DNA of 64,000 nucleotides from Nocardia amikacinitolerans NBRC 108937 (GCF_001612615.1 NZ_BDAU01000019.1:186001-250000), one strand, 5' to 3'; counted from the first letter of the stretch, positions 17,392 to 26,391 are shown. Program-made: numbers and translations. The notes: a model not told the origin generated them from the sequence alone.

Positions 17392-18261
17392 GTGGCGGCC
17401 GTTGCCGGAGAAGCCCTGATCGCCGCCCTGCGCGACGACATCGACCGATTGCTGGCCGCCGAGCCCGAGGTGCGCGCGGACGCGGCGGATTCGGTGCACC
17501 AGATGCGGGTCGCGACCCGGCGGCTGCGCAGCGTGCTTCGCTCCTATCGCGGCTTGTTCGAGAAGGCTCCCGCGGCCGAGATCGGCGCGGAGCTGAAGTG
17601 GCTTGCCACGCTGCTCGGCGTCGCCCGCGACGCGGAAGTGCGGGCCGACCGCTTCGCCGACCTGCTCGACGATCAGGGCGAGGACGTGCCGGACGTGGTC
17701 GCCGAGCGCCTCGTCGGCGCCGAACGCGCACGCTACGACGCCGCGCACGCCGAGGTGCTCACCGCACTCGACACCGACCGCTATCGCGCGCTGCGTGAGC
17801 GACTGACCCGCTGGCGCACCGACCCACCGCTGCGCCCAGCCCGCGCCGCCGCGCCCGCCGCCGACTTCTTCGGCGTCGTGCTGCTGCGCGACCACGAACG
17901 GGTGGCGGCGCTGATCCGGCACGAGCCGACGGTGCCCGGACCGGAGCGCATCGAGGCGCTGCACGATATCCGTAAGAGCGCCAAGCGTTTACGCTATTCC
18001 TGCGAGGCCGCCGAACAGGTCATCGGCGAGTCCGCCGCCGATCTCGGCGGTCGCGCCAAGCGCCTGCAGTCCGTGCTCGGCGACCACCGCGACGCGATCG
18101 AATCCGGCGCGGCGATCATCGAGCGCGCGGCGGAGGCCGAAGCGGCGGGCGAGGACGTGAACGTCTACCGCCGTCTCACCGTGGCGGAGAACGCCGCGGC
18201 CGACCGCGCCCTCGGCCATTATCCCGACGCAGCCGAAGCGCTTTCGACCAGCCTCTGGTGA
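17392..18261 (+). CDS. CHAD domain protein
   Basis: The 289-residue protein starts at GTG, three bases after the iminopeptidase stop. It is entirely helical. Conserved basic/histidine motifs are Val-His-Gln-Met-Arg-Val-Ala-Thr-Arg-Arg-Leu-Arg near residue 33 and Leu-His-Asp-Ile-Arg-Lys-Ser-Ala-Lys-Arg-Leu-Arg-Tyr near 190. These line the CHAD cavity and, in studied members, bind polyphosphate. Many CHAD proteins are fused to a CYTH domain; this one is not. Its position after panB matches the mycobacterial CHAD gene Rv2226, as I recall. Confidence 0.88.
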   Translation: MAAVAGEALIAALRDDIDRLLAAEPEVRADAADSVHQMRVATRRLRSVLRSYRGLFEKAPAAEIGAELKWLATLLGVARDAEVRADRFADLLDDQGEDVPDVVAERLVGAERARYDAAHAEVLTALDTDRYRALRERLTRWRTDPPLRPARAAAPAADFFGVVLLRDHERVAALIRHEPTVPGPERIEALHDIRKSAKRLRYSCEAAEQVIGESAADLGGRAKRLQSVLGDHRDAIESGAAIIERAAEAEAAGEDVNVYRRLTVAENAAADRALGHYPDAAEALSTSLW

Positions 18262-18289
18262 CTTCGCGACTCCAGCGCACGCCCCCGCA

Positions 18290-18306
18290 GCGGTCACAGC
18301 GACCGC
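18290..18306. terminator. Hairpin between convergent CHAD and RNB genes
   Basis: GCGGTC at 18290-18295 pairs with GACCGC at 18301-18306 over a five-base loop, 29 bases after the CHAD stop. No T-run follows. The rest of the 235-base gap contains a short imperfect direct repeat of GTCAGCGTGAGCGCG at about 18370 and 18408, with no gene. Confidence 0.35.
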
Positions 18307-18496
18307 ATTGAGCACACCGGCCTGCGACAGAGACAACGTCGGTGTGGGGCGAAGCTCAACGGCGGAGACTACGTCAGCGTGAGCGCGGAGTCCGTGATGG
18401 AGAAGCGTCAGCGTGAGCGCGAAGGTCCGGCGTCCGCGTGAGCGCAACGGTCCCCGACTGACCCAGGGTCTGCGCGAGGGCAGAGTTCACGAGAAG

Positions 18497-19933
18497 TCAG
18501 GCGGGGAAGGCGAAGCCGACCTTGCGGGTGACCGGGTCGGCGGAGACGAGCCGCACGCGGACGGACGCGCCTTCCTTCGGGCTGCCGGTGCAGGGTCCGA
18601 GCACCGGGGGATCGGCGATGAAGACCTCCGCGGGCCGGTTGCCGTTGGCCTCGCGGACGACGACCGCGTCGAACACGGCGTCGAGGCGTTGGGCGAGCAG
18701 GCTGGCCTCGGTGAGGTCGATGCAGGCGCGGTCCACTTTGCCGGAGACGCCGTCGGTGCGCTTCATGGTGTCGGCGGTCGGCTCGAGTCCGTCCCGAACC
18801 CATTGCGGCACCGGGGTTCCCGCGCAGTGGGCCAGGCAGATCTCGGTGGCGAAGCGGTCGGCGAGGCGGCGCAGCGGAGCCGTCACGTGCGCGTAGGGCG
18901 CACCGATCCCGCTGTGCGCCAGTACCTCCGGCGGCGACCCGTTCATCACGGTGTACGCGGCGCCGCGCAGCAGGCCGGTGGCCTCCGACATGAGCACGAG
19001 GGCGGCGGGGGTATTGGGATCGAGCCCGGCCAGCATGCGGCCGACCGGCTGATCCGCTGGCCAGTCCACGGCCAGCGCGGCGGCGGTGCGGCGCATGGAC
19101 GCGATGGCGGATTCGGTGGGCGGCGGCATGGTGCGCAGCAGGCCGATCCGCTGCCCGTCGGCGTCGGCGCCATCCAGCATGATGCGTGCCGCGCACATGC
19201 CGGTCAGCAGGGAGACCTGCTCGTTCCAGTCGTCTGCCGCGGTGCGCGGCTCGACGACGAGCCGCCAATGGCCGTCGTTCGCGTCGTCGCGGATGACGCT
19301 CTGCGAGGGCAGCCGCAGCCCGATCGCGCCGCGGGCGAGTCCGGCCTCGATGCGCCGCGTGCCGAATTCCGGCAGGGCCGCGATCGAGGGGTGCAGGGCG
19401 CCCGCGTCGGCGTCGGCTTGGACACCCGCGTAGTCGAGTCGGGCGCGGGAGCGGACGGTCGCGCGCACCACCGAGTAGGTCAGCGGTTCGGCGTTCTCGT
19501 CGAGTTCGATGGTCCACAGGGCCGCGGGCCTGGTCTGCTCGGGCAGCAGGCTCGCCGCGCCCTCGGAGAGGACGGGCGGATGCAACGGCACCGTGCCGTC
19601 CGGGAGATAGAAGGTCTGGCCCCGCGCGCCGGATTCTCTGGCGAGCGCGCCGTCGGGGGCGATCACGGCGCCGACGTCGGCGATCGCGTAGTGCAGTGTG
19701 AAGCCGGAGGCGGTCCGCTCCAGGTGGAGGGCCTGGTCGAGATCCATGGCGCCCGGCGGGTCGATCGTCACCAGCTCGATGTCGGTGCGATCGATCCGGT
19801 CGCCCGCGAACGCGTCCACCGCGCCGCGGGCTTCCACGGCGGCCTCGGCGGGGTACGCCGAGGCCAGACCGAATTCGGATCGGATGGCGCCGAAATCGAC
19901 CGGCGCCGAGATGATCCGCTGGTGCAGTTCCAC
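18497..19933 (-). CDS. RNB-domain ribonuclease (RNase II/R family)
   Basis: The 478-residue protein is a 3'-5' exoribonuclease of the RNase II/R superfamily in a short form. The catalytic signature Thr-Ile-Asp-Pro-Pro-Gly-Ala-Met-Asp-Leu-Asp-Gln-Ala lies at about 55-68, followed by Leu-His-Tyr-Ala-Ile-Ala-Asp-Val-Gly, and Ala-Pro-Leu-Arg-Arg-Leu-Ala-Asp-Arg further on. Cold-shock and S1 domains of full RNase R are missing; the C-terminal 60 residues form only a small beta region. It begins at a GTG with no strong ribosome site. Such short RNB proteins are common in actinobacteria and their targets are unclear. Confidence 0.87.
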   Translation of the reverse strand: MELHQRIISAPVDFGAIRSEFGLASAYPAEAAVEARGAVDAFAGDRIDRTDIELVTIDPPGAMDLDQALHLERTASGFTLHYAIADVGAVIAPDGALARESGARGQTFYLPDGTVPLHPPVLSEGAASLLPEQTRPAALWTIELDENAEPLTYSVVRATVRSRARLDYAGVQADADAGALHPSIAALPEFGTRRIEAGLARGAIGLRLPSQSVIRDDANDGHWRLVVEPRTAADDWNEQVSLLTGMCAARIMLDGADADGQRIGLLRTMPPPTESAIASMRRTAAALAVDWPADQPVGRMLAGLDPNTPAALVLMSEATGLLRGAAYTVMNGSPPEVLAHSGIGAPYAHVTAPLRRLADRFATEICLAHCAGTPVPQWVRDGLEPTADTMKRTDGVSGKVDRACIDLTEASLLAQRLDAVFDAVVVREANGNRPAEVFIADPPVLGPCTGSPKEGASVRVRLVSADPVTRKVGFAFPA

Positions 19934-19944
19934 GTAGAACTACG

Positions 19945-20277
19945 TTACTGCAGTGCCAGCATCGTGCCGTTCAGCTCGTTGAACGGACCGAACACCGTGA
20001 ACGTGACCCGCCCGGTGGGGTAGGTCGACGACAGATCGGCCGCGGCGTCGAGCGCCTCACCGAAGGACGCCGCCGACGGGTGCGGAAGACCGGCGAGCGT
20101 GCGGCCGAAGTTGTTGTCGGCCACCCACTTGGTGTCGGCAGGGCTGAGATCGACCTGCACCCCGCCGGGAAGCGGAGTCACCGCGACCGCGTTGGCGGAC
20201 CCGGCGCCCAGCGCGGCGAAAACCGATGCGGCCCCGGCGATGAGCGCGCCGGCGACCAGTGAACGAACTACCCGCAT
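19945..20277 (-). CDS. Small secreted protein, unknown function
   Basis: The 110-residue product begins with a classical signal peptide ending Gly-Ser-Ala-Asn-Ala at about residue 30. The mature part is about 80 residues, has no cysteine and contains a Pro-Leu-Pro-Gly-Gly-Val-Gln-Val-Asp-Leu stretch. I recognise no domain. It lies 11 bases upstream of the RNB nuclease start on the same strand, so the two may share a message. The short acidic and hydrophobic character resembles other small exported actinobacterial proteins. Confidence 0.7.
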   Translation of the reverse strand: MRVVRSLVAGALIAGAASVFAALGAGSANAVAVTPLPGGVQVDLSPADTKWVADNNFGRTLAGLPHPSAASFGEALDAAADLSSTYPTGRVTFTVFGPFNELNGTMLALQ

Positions 20278-20515
20278 AGAGTTGAGACCTGCTTCCGCAA
20301 TCGAAGAATGAATCGGCCCGCTGCTGCCCGGCATCGGGCCTGCCAACGGCGACTACTGTATGACGTCGGTCACCTTTAGGCCAGTTCCGTACGAATCGCC
20401 CGGCCGCACCCGTCGTGTCGCGCGCGACTGCTACTGTTCGGGGCCGGTGCGGGCCGTGATCCAACCGCCCATTCCGAAGTGACCCCGTACGTCGACAATT
20501 GGGAGTTATGCACTG

Positions 20516-20608
20516 ATGTCATCGATCATCTTCGACTACCTGATGCCGCTGCTCGGCCCGGAGCAGGCCGCATACTGGGCGCAGGTCTTCATGGTCGATC
20601 CCACCTGA
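20516..20608 (+). CDS. Candidate 30-residue small protein with its own terminator
   Basis: An ATG at 20516 opens 30 codons ending TGA at 20608. The peptide is hydrophobic and aromatic (Ile-Ile-Phe-Asp-Tyr-Leu-Met-Pro-Leu-Leu-Gly, then Tyr-Trp-Ala-Gln-Val-Phe-Met-Val), enough for an amphipathic or membrane-associated helix. TTGGGAG upstream could be a ribosome site, with long spacing; a three-codon ATG-CAC-TGA overlaps just before it. A very strong terminator hairpin begins 25 bases after the stop, which argues for a dedicated transcript. The reading frame alone is too short to be sure of. Confidence 0.45.
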   Translation: MSSIIFDYLMPLLGPEQAAYWAQVFMVDPT

Positions 20609-20632
20609 TCTCACAGAGAACGCCACACGACG

Positions 20633-20666
20633 GTCGCCTTCCGTTAACCTCACGGAAGGCGACTTT
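20633..20666 (+). terminator. Intrinsic terminator
   Basis: GTCGCCTTCCGT at 20633-20644 is perfectly complementary to ACGGAAGGCGAC at 20652-20663, with a seven-base loop, followed by TTT. It lies between the 30-codon frame and the DUF732 lipoprotein gene and closes whatever is transcribed upstream on the plus strand. Confidence 0.75.
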
Positions 20667-20693
20667 CGTCCGGGGCCGCTAGCATCCGGCACC

Positions 20694-21080
20694 GTGAGAA
20701 GAACTTCCGCCGCGATCGCGGTAAGCACCACCCTGTTCGCCCTGCTCGTCGCGGGTTGCAGCAGCGACGACAAGGACACCGCGACGGCGTCGTCCACCTC
20801 CGCCTCCCCCGCCGCCCAGCCAAGCGGCGCCGCCGTGCCCGACAGCGCCAAGGCAGGCATGTTCGTGGTGAGCTACCGCAGCGCCTTCCCGAAGCTGGCC
20901 GAGGGCCGCAGCGACGCGCAGATCGCGGAGATCTTCACCGCGACCTGCAAGGACATCAAGGACGGCAAGGCCGAGGACGCCATCGTGCAGTCCACCGTCG
21001 ACCGCTCCAAGTCCGGCCAGACCGCCGCGAGCAAGGAAGAAGCGCAGGCCATCTTCACCACGGCCAAGTACCTCTGCTGA
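20694..21080 (+). CDS. DUF732-like lipoprotein
   Basis: The 128-residue protein starts at GTG and carries a lipoprotein signal with Val-Ala-Gly-Cys at about residues 19-22. A Ser/Thr/Ala linker follows to about residue 45. The mature domain has a pair of cysteines, in Thr-Cys-Lys-Asp-Ile and at the C-terminal Leu-Cys, as in the small disulfide-bonded DUF732 domain of mycobacteria and nocardiae. The role is unknown. A terminator ends 28 bases before the start, so the gene needs its own promoter in that short gap, or it is leaderless. Confidence 0.75.
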   Translation: MRRTSAAIAVSTTLFALLVAGCSSDDKDTATASSTSASPAAQPSGAAVPDSAKAGMFVVSYRSAFPKLAEGRSDAQIAEIFTATCKDIKDGKAEDAIVQSTVDRSKSGQTAASKEEAQAIFTTAKYLC

Positions 21081-21194
21081 ACCACGCCGCCGATGCGGGC
21101 CGGGAGCCTCGGTGCGCGGCCCGCATCCGGCGGTTCGACTCTCGTTCTTCCGGCGCCGATCCTCGCGGGCTCGGCACACCTCGATGCCGGGCGT

Positions 21195-21622
<428 letters not shown>

Positions 21623-21678
21623 TGCCAGGATACTCCCCGGCAGGTGAGCGGCCGCTCGCGCCAGTACGGTTAGACGTC

Positions 21679-22566
21679 ATGGAACGTCTCGAGGTCAGTT
21701 TTCCCTCAGGTGGCCAGCAATGCGCCGCCTGGCTGTATCCCCCCGCAGGCGTCCCCAAGCCCCGTCCGCTCGTGGTGATGGGGCACGGTCTGGGGGGCAC
21801 GCGGGATATGGGATTGGACAGGTACGCCCGACGATTCGCCGCGGCGGGCATGGCCGTGCTCGTGTTCGACTACCGACATTTCGGTGCGAGCCAAGGTGAT
21901 CCGCGCCAGCTGCTGCACATCGCGCGACAGCGGGAGGACTGGCGGTCGGCCATCGCGTACGCGCGCACCCTGCGCGGCATCGACAAGACCCGAATCGCGT
22001 TGTGGGGCACGTCGTTCGGCGGCGGTCACGTGCTGACGGTGGCGCCGGAGGACGACTACATCGCCGCCGTGGTCGCTCAAGTGCCGTTCACCAGCGGGTG
22101 GGCTTCGGCATGGGCGAAGGGGCCGATCAGCATGACCAAGGTCGCCACCATCGCCGCCACCGATCTGCTGATCGGGCCGCTGCGGCGCAAGCCGGTGCGG
22201 ATTCGGCTGGCCGGGCGCAAGCGGTCAGCGGCGCTGATGAGCGCGACCGATGTGCCGGAGGGTTTCGGAAGGCTGGCCGAGGAGAGCGAGACGTACGACC
22301 CGAAAGTCGCAGCGCGCGTTGCCTTTCCGGCCCTGTTCGATTCGCCCGGACGGCACGCCAAGGCGTTGAAGATGCCGGTGTTCTACGCGGTGGCCGACAA
22401 CGATTCGATCGCGCCCGCCAAGCCCGCGCTGAAAGCGGCCGAACGCACCAAGCACGCGGTCGTGAAGCGTTATCCCGTCGGGCATTTCGACGTGTACTTC
22501 GACGACGTCTTCGAGCAGGCGGTCTACGACCAGACCGACTTCCTTGTCTCGGTACTGCGGCCGTGA
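21679..22566 (+). CDS. Alpha/beta-hydrolase of the YcjY/DUF1100-like group
   Basis: The 295-residue hydrolase starts at the ATG at 21679. Motifs seen: Val-Met-Gly-His-Gly-Leu-Gly-Gly (oxyanion), Phe-Asp-Tyr-Arg-His-Phe-Gly-Ala-Ser, the nucleophile Gly-Thr-Ser-Phe-Gly-Gly-Gly, Ala-Asp-Asn-Asp-Ser (Asp) and Tyr-Pro-Val-Gly-His-Phe (His). There is no signal peptide. The substrate is unknown. It is transcribed away from the RNase P RNA and the coding frame continues upstream into that RNA only by chance, so the internal ATG was preferred. Confidence 0.82.
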   Translation: MERLEVSFPSGGQQCAAWLYPPAGVPKPRPLVVMGHGLGGTRDMGLDRYARRFAAAGMAVLVFDYRHFGASQGDPRQLLHIARQREDWRSAIAYARTLRGIDKTRIALWGTSFGGGHVLTVAPEDDYIAAVVAQVPFTSGWASAWAKGPISMTKVATIAATDLLIGPLRRKPVRIRLAGRKRSAALMSATDVPEGFGRLAEESETYDPKVAARVAFPALFDSPGRHAKALKMPVFYAVADNDSIAPAKPALKAAERTKHAVVKRYPVGHFDVYFDDVFEQAVYDQTDFLVSVLRP

Positions 22567-22571
22567 GCACC

Positions 22572-22892
22572 TCAGCGTGAACGGCGCAGCGTCCGCCACA
22601 GGATGAGCAGCGCGGCGAGGGCGGCCAGCGCGAACGGCAGTGGTCGTTCGCGGACGGCGGTGGCGATATCGCGGCCGCGCTCGGCGACCGGTTCGGGCAG
22701 CACCTCCTCGCCGTGCTCGGCCGCGTCGAGAACCCGGGCGGTCGCGCGATCCACCAGATCGGTCGCCGCGAGCGCGGCCGCCGCGCTGCGGTCCTCGGCG
22801 CGGTGTTTGGCGTCGGTGGCCTTGTCTTTGGCGGTGTCGACGAGGTCGTGCAGCTTGTCGGTGTCCGGGTCGGTGGGGCGTCGCGGGTCCAT
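22572..22892 (-). CDS. Small single-pass membrane protein, charged N-terminal region
   Basis: The 106-residue product starts at ATG 22892 behind an excellent AAGGAGG site. The first 80 residues are highly charged and probably form amphipathic helices (repeated Asp, Lys, Arg, Glu and Ala). A single membrane helix lies at about 83-99, followed by Arg-Thr-Leu-Arg-Arg-Ser-Arg. That gives a cytoplasmic coiled region tethered by its tail, if the basic end stays inside. I do not recognise a family. It converges on the hydrolase gene with a five-base gap. Confidence 0.7.
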   Translation of the reverse strand: MDPRRPTDPDTDKLHDLVDTAKDKATDAKHRAEDRSAAAALAATDLVDRATARVLDAAEHGEEVLPEPVAERGRDIATAVRERPLPFALAALAALLILWRTLRRSR

Positions 22893-22979
22893 GGGTACCT
22901 CCTTGTCGCTTCGAGGTCGCGTACCCGGGTGTGTGCGGAACAAACAGCTTGTCGGTGCCCGCCGCTACAGTCGCGGGCC

Positions 22980-23564
22980 ATGAACGCAGCGACTGCCGCG
23001 GTTGCCGAGATCGTCCGTGGGATCGACCCGTGCGACGAGCTCGAGCGCGAACACATCGCGACGGCGCTGGACTGGCTGGCGTCGACCGACGACGTGTTCC
23101 GCAGGGAGAAACCGGCGGTGCCGCCGCGGCACCTGGTGGCGTACACGGTGCTGGTCGACCCGGTGTCGCGCGCGGTGTTCCTCGGGCGCCATCGGCTGGC
23201 CGGACTCTGGTTGCCGATGGGCGGTCATCTCGACCCCGGCGAGCATCCGTTCGACGCGGCCCGTCGGGAGGCGGGCGAGGAACTCGGTATCGCCGCCGAC
23301 TTCGATGTGGTGGGTTCCGCGCCGTTGTTCCTCACCGTGACCACGACCGTCGGAATCGGCGGTGGCCACGAGGACGTGAGTCTCTGGTACGTGATTCGCG
23401 GCGATCGCACCCGCGAGTACCGGCTGGACCCGCGCGAATTCGACGGTGGACGGTGGTGGGACATCGACCGGTTCGCGGTTCCGGAGTCCGATCCGTATTT
23501 CGCCCGCTTTCTGTCGAAGCTGGATGCGGTCCTCGGAACGGGCCTGGATCCCGTCGCGGCGTAG
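22980..23564 (+). CDS. Nudix hydrolase
   Basis: The 194-residue protein starts at the ATG at 22980. The Nudix box is intact: Gly-Gly-His-Leu-Asp-Pro-Gly-Glu, seven residues, then Arg-Arg-Glu-Ala-Gly-Glu-Glu-Leu-Gly, supplying the metal-binding glutamates. It should hydrolyse a nucleoside diphosphate linked to another group. A 40-residue helical N-terminal region precedes the fold, and Gly-Gly-Arg-Trp-Trp occurs in the C-terminal part. The exact substrate cannot be inferred; neighbours give no pathway context. Confidence 0.88.
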   Translation: MNAATAAVAEIVRGIDPCDELEREHIATALDWLASTDDVFRREKPAVPPRHLVAYTVLVDPVSRAVFLGRHRLAGLWLPMGGHLDPGEHPFDAARREAGEELGIAADFDVVGSAPLFLTVTTTVGIGGGHEDVSLWYVIRGDRTREYRLDPREFDGGRWWDIDRFAVPESDPYFARFLSKLDAVLGTGLDPVAA

Positions 23565-23694
23565 ATCCAGGCGATCGGTCGGACCTCTGCCGAAAGCGGT
23601 ACTCAGGCAACCGAGTTGGTGGGGAATCATGGCTCGGTTCCGCCTGATCACCGCCCGCGCGGGACGGAATAGGGGCCGTCACCGCGGCCGCGCG

Positions 23695-24099
23695 TCATGG
23701 CGCCGATCGGATGCGGGTGTTCTGGAAGGACGTGAACAACCACTGTCCGTTCACGCGCACGGCGGTGCGGGTTTGGATCGAAAGGTCTTCCGGGCGGCAA
23801 GTGTTCGCGCCATCCCGCAGCACACAGACGCCGTCGGTGACCAGCAGGGCCACGTCGGGCGCCGGAAACCGGATCGTGGTTTCCCGCGGAGGCGAGAGGC
23901 GCGTGCCCTTCATGAAGCCGTCGAAACCCTGCTGCATGACCTCGGCCAATAGCGCTCGGCCGCGGACGAACTCGCCGATGACCGAGACGAAGTCGGCGTC
24001 CTCGGTGAACGTCGCGGCGAACGCCACACCGTCACCCGCGGCCCACGCGGCGGTCTGCGCGTCCAGCAGTTCCAGCAATCGGGCCTCGTCGGCGCTCAC
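23695..24099 (-). CDS. SnoaL-like/SgcJ-type NTF2-fold protein
   Basis: The 134-residue protein begins at a GTG that overlaps the stop of the upstream gene (GTGA), so it is coupled to it. The pattern, with an N-terminal helix, Trp-Ala-Ala-Gly-Asp-Gly, Phe-Thr-Glu-Asp-Ala-Asp-Phe-Val and a curved sheet ending Trp-Leu-Phe-Thr-Ser-Phe-Gln-Asn-Thr-Arg, is the SgcJ/EcaC branch of NTF2-like proteins. Members are often small isomerases or polyketide-type modifiers, but most are uncharacterised. Its partner is a small membrane protein, and both lie divergent from the MmyB-type regulator, which is the likely controller. Confidence 0.78.
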   Translation of the reverse strand: MSADEARLLELLDAQTAAWAAGDGVAFAATFTEDADFVSVIGEFVRGRALLAEVMQQGFDGFMKGTRLSPPRETTIRFPAPDVALLVTDGVCVLRDGANTCRPEDLSIQTRTAVRVNGQWLFTSFQNTRIRSAP

Positions 24100-24500
24100 C
24101 GCGCCGCCCGCCGCAACGCGGTGTATTCGGTCGCGGCGAAGGCGGCGACCACGGTCGCGCCGATCAGCACGAACAGCACGCCCAACCCGGTCAGCTCGAG
24201 CACCCCGGAGAACGCCAACGCCACCATTCCCACCGCCGACAAGGTGTTCACCGCGACGACCGCCTTCGCGTGCCGCGTGGGAATCCGCGGATACCCGGCG
24301 ATCAGCAGGAGCGCCAGCGCACCACCCACCATCGCGACCCCGAACGGAATCGACCACGCCGTCGGCAGCCCGAGCGGGTCGCGCAGCGCGGCCGCTCCGC
24401 CAAGCATGACGACGCCGAACGCGCCGGTACTCCAGCCGTCGACACGCAGTGCCGTGCGCAACGGGTCGGTGGGCGGGGCGGCGAGTGCTGCCGTACTCAT
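24096..24500 (-). CDS. Small four-helix membrane protein
   Basis: The 134-residue product starts at the ATG at 24500, with AGGAG seven bases upstream. Four hydrophobic segments lie at about 28-42, 52-70, 84-102 and 105-122. A short basic tail ends Leu-Arg-Arg-Ala-Ala-Arg. No family-specific motif is recognised. The stop overlaps the next GTG, so the pair with the SnoaL-like gene is translationally coupled. The pair is divergent from the MmyB-like regulator across 95 bases, a common layout for targets of such regulators. Confidence 0.75.
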   Translation of the reverse strand: MSTAALAAPPTDPLRTALRVDGWSTGAFGVVMLGGAAALRDPLGLPTAWSIPFGVAMVGGALALLLIAGYPRIPTRHAKAVVAVNTLSAVGMVALAFSGVLELTGLGVLFVLIGATVVAAFAATEYTALRRAAR

Positions 24501-24595
24501 GTCCATCTCCTGTCGATCGAGCTTCCGCCACCCACGATGCCGGGGCGCGGTAAGCGTCTCAATAACCTCGGAGGTCATGTGGCTACCCTGCTGAG

Positions 24596-25492
24596 GTGGA
24601 GAACGGTTCCCGTATCGGCCCGCTGCTGCGCGAATGGCGGCAGCGACGGCGGCTGAGCCAACTGGATCTGGCGCTGGCCGCCGACAGTTCGGCCCGCCAC
24701 GTGTCCTACCTGGAGAACGGGCGCGCGGCGCCGAGCAGGGCGATGGTGCTCCGACTGTGCGAGGCGCTGGATGTGCCGCTGCGGGAACGCAATACGCTGC
24801 TGCTCGCCGCCGGTTTCGCACCGGCGTATCGCGAGTCCCACCTCGATGACGCCGAGCTGACCGCGGTGCGCTCGGCGGTGGCGACCATGCTCGCCGCGCA
24901 CGAGCCCTACCCCGCGGTGGTGGTGGACCGGTGGTGGAATGTGGTCACCGGCAACTCCGCGATGTCGGTGCTCACGGCGGGCGTTCCTGAGCATCTGCTG
25001 ACGCCACGTCCGAACGTCTACCGGCTGGTGCTGCATCCGGACGGTCTGATCGCGCGGCTGGCCAATCCCGTACAGGTGCGGGAGCTGTTCCTGGAACGCC
25101 TGGGCCGCCAAGCCGAGGCGACCGGCGACGAGCGCCTGCGCGCGCTGTACGACGAGGTGCTGAGCTATCCGGCGCCGTCGGATCCGGCGGCGGATCGCGC
25201 GGCGCCGACGGGTCCGTTCCAGGTGCCGGTCCGGATCAGGACGCCGCTCGGGGAGATGGCGATGTTCAGCACCATGGCGACGTTCGGCGCGCCCGCGGAC
25301 GTGACGCTCTCCGAGCTCGCCATCGAATTGTTCTATCCCCTGGACGAATTCACCGCCGCGGTCCTGCGCGGGACCACGGCGGTGAACGGTTCGACCGGAA
25401 AAGACTCAGATCGGGCGGAATCCGGCGCCGACGCCGCCGATGGCGTTGACGGCGGCGAGGATCACGTCGATCGGCGCGAAGAACGCCGGTGA
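24596..25492 (+). CDS. XRE-type regulator with MmyB-like ligand domain
   Basis: The 298-residue regulator starts at GTG (reads Val-Glu-Asn-Gly-Ser). The helix-turn-helix is at about 8-62 (Arg-Arg-Leu-Ser-Gln-Leu-Asp-Leu-Ala, then His-Val-Ser-Tyr-Leu-Glu-Asn-Gly). A MmyB-like PAS-type ligand domain follows from about 100, with the typical Pro-Tyr-Pro-Ala-Val-Val-Val-Asp-Arg-Trp-Trp-Asn. These regulators usually bind a small lipid-like ligand and control a divergent operon, here the membrane/SnoaL pair. The last 29 codons run antisense to the 3' end of the protease gene and look low in complexity. Confidence 0.85.
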   Translation: MENGSRIGPLLREWRQRRRLSQLDLALAADSSARHVSYLENGRAAPSRAMVLRLCEALDVPLRERNTLLLAAGFAPAYRESHLDDAELTAVRSAVATMLAAHEPYPAVVVDRWWNVVTGNSAMSVLTAGVPEHLLTPRPNVYRLVLHPDGLIARLANPVQVRELFLERLGRQAEATGDERLRALYDEVLSYPAPSDPAADRAAPTGPFQVPVRIRTPLGEMAMFSTMATFGAPADVTLSELAIELFYPLDEFTAAVLRGTTAVNGSTGKDSDRAESGADAADGVDGGEDHVDRREERR

Positions 25493-26110
25493 GTGGATCG
25501 GGTTGGCCGCGGTGGTGCACGGCACGTCGAAGCCGATGCCGGCGAGGCCGGTCAGCCTGCCCTGGTTCATGCCGACCAGGCGGTCGCCGACCGTCACAGG
25601 GCCGCCGGAGTCACCGGGCTTCGAGCAGGCCTGGTTCAGGGTGATGGTCTCGTCCAGGTTGCCCCAGACGACACCGCAACCCGGGCCGCTGGTGCGACCG
25701 TTGGAGCACACGGTAGTGCCGGGACCCGGCGTCGGGCCGATCCCGTTGATGGTGGTGGCGCCGACCGTGCGAACCGGCGTGACCTTCGCCGGATCGAACT
25801 GCAGCACAGCGAAATCCAGCCCCTCCCCGTTGTCGGAGTAGGCGACCACACCGACCGCGCCCACGTCAAGCGCCGCCTCCGATGCCAGCCGCGAACCGGC
25901 GGGCGCGCAGTGGCCCGCGGTCAGGCCCACCAGACGACCGGCGTTGTCGTGGCCGATGGCGGTGAGCGAGCACGCGGAGTTGTTCTCGAAGACGAGGCCG
26001 GAGCTTCCGCCCAGCACCGCACTCCCCGGAGCGGCCTGCGCGGCGCCCGAGACGGCGGCGCCCACACCCGCGACGACGGCCGTCACGGCCGCCATCCACC
26101 TGAATCTCAC
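25406..26110 (-). CDS. Secreted S1 family serine protease (chymotrypsin fold)
   Basis: The 234-residue protein starts at a GTG at 26110 behind AAGGAGA. A signal peptide ends Gly-Ala-Ala-Gln-Ala at about residue 27. The triad is intact: His in Thr-Ala-Gly-His-Cys, Asp in Gly-Leu-Asp-Phe-Ala-Val and Ser in Pro-Gly-Asp-Ser-Gly-Gly-Pro. Cysteine pairs flank the His and Ser sites. This resembles the short actinobacterial S1 peptidases of Nocardia, without the long propeptide of alpha-lytic protease. It should act outside the cell. The 3' end overlaps the convergent regulator by 87 bases. Confidence 0.87.
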   Translation of the reverse strand: MRFRWMAAVTAVVAGVGAAVSGAAQAAPGSAVLGGSSGLVFENNSACSLTAIGHDNAGRLVGLTAGHCAPAGSRLASEAALDVGAVGVVAYSDNGEGLDFAVLQFDPAKVTPVRTVGATTINGIGPTPGPGTTVCSNGRTSGPGCGVVWGNLDETITLNQACSKPGDSGGPVTVGDRLVGMNQGRLTGLAGIGFDVPCTTAANPIHSPAFFAPIDVILAAVNAIGGVGAGFRPI

Positions 26111-26391
26111 AGCAGTAACTCTCCTTCTCGAAAGACACAGGCCGACACTCGATTTCGATCGAGGAATCGACCCACCCGACACATCGTGCAGCGTCGCACC
26201 GACAGAACGGTGACGCGATGCTCGTTCCGGATGTCTCCGCGCGGCTGCGGAGCGAACCGAGTACGCGGCCTCGGTCGACTGTCGGCTACCTCAGCGTCGG
26301 GGTAGCGGCCGGTGCGCGCAATGCGATGTGTGCCGCGCCACCGTACCCGGAGACGGCCGCCGATGCGTCGGTCAGGTCGGAAAAGGAACGG

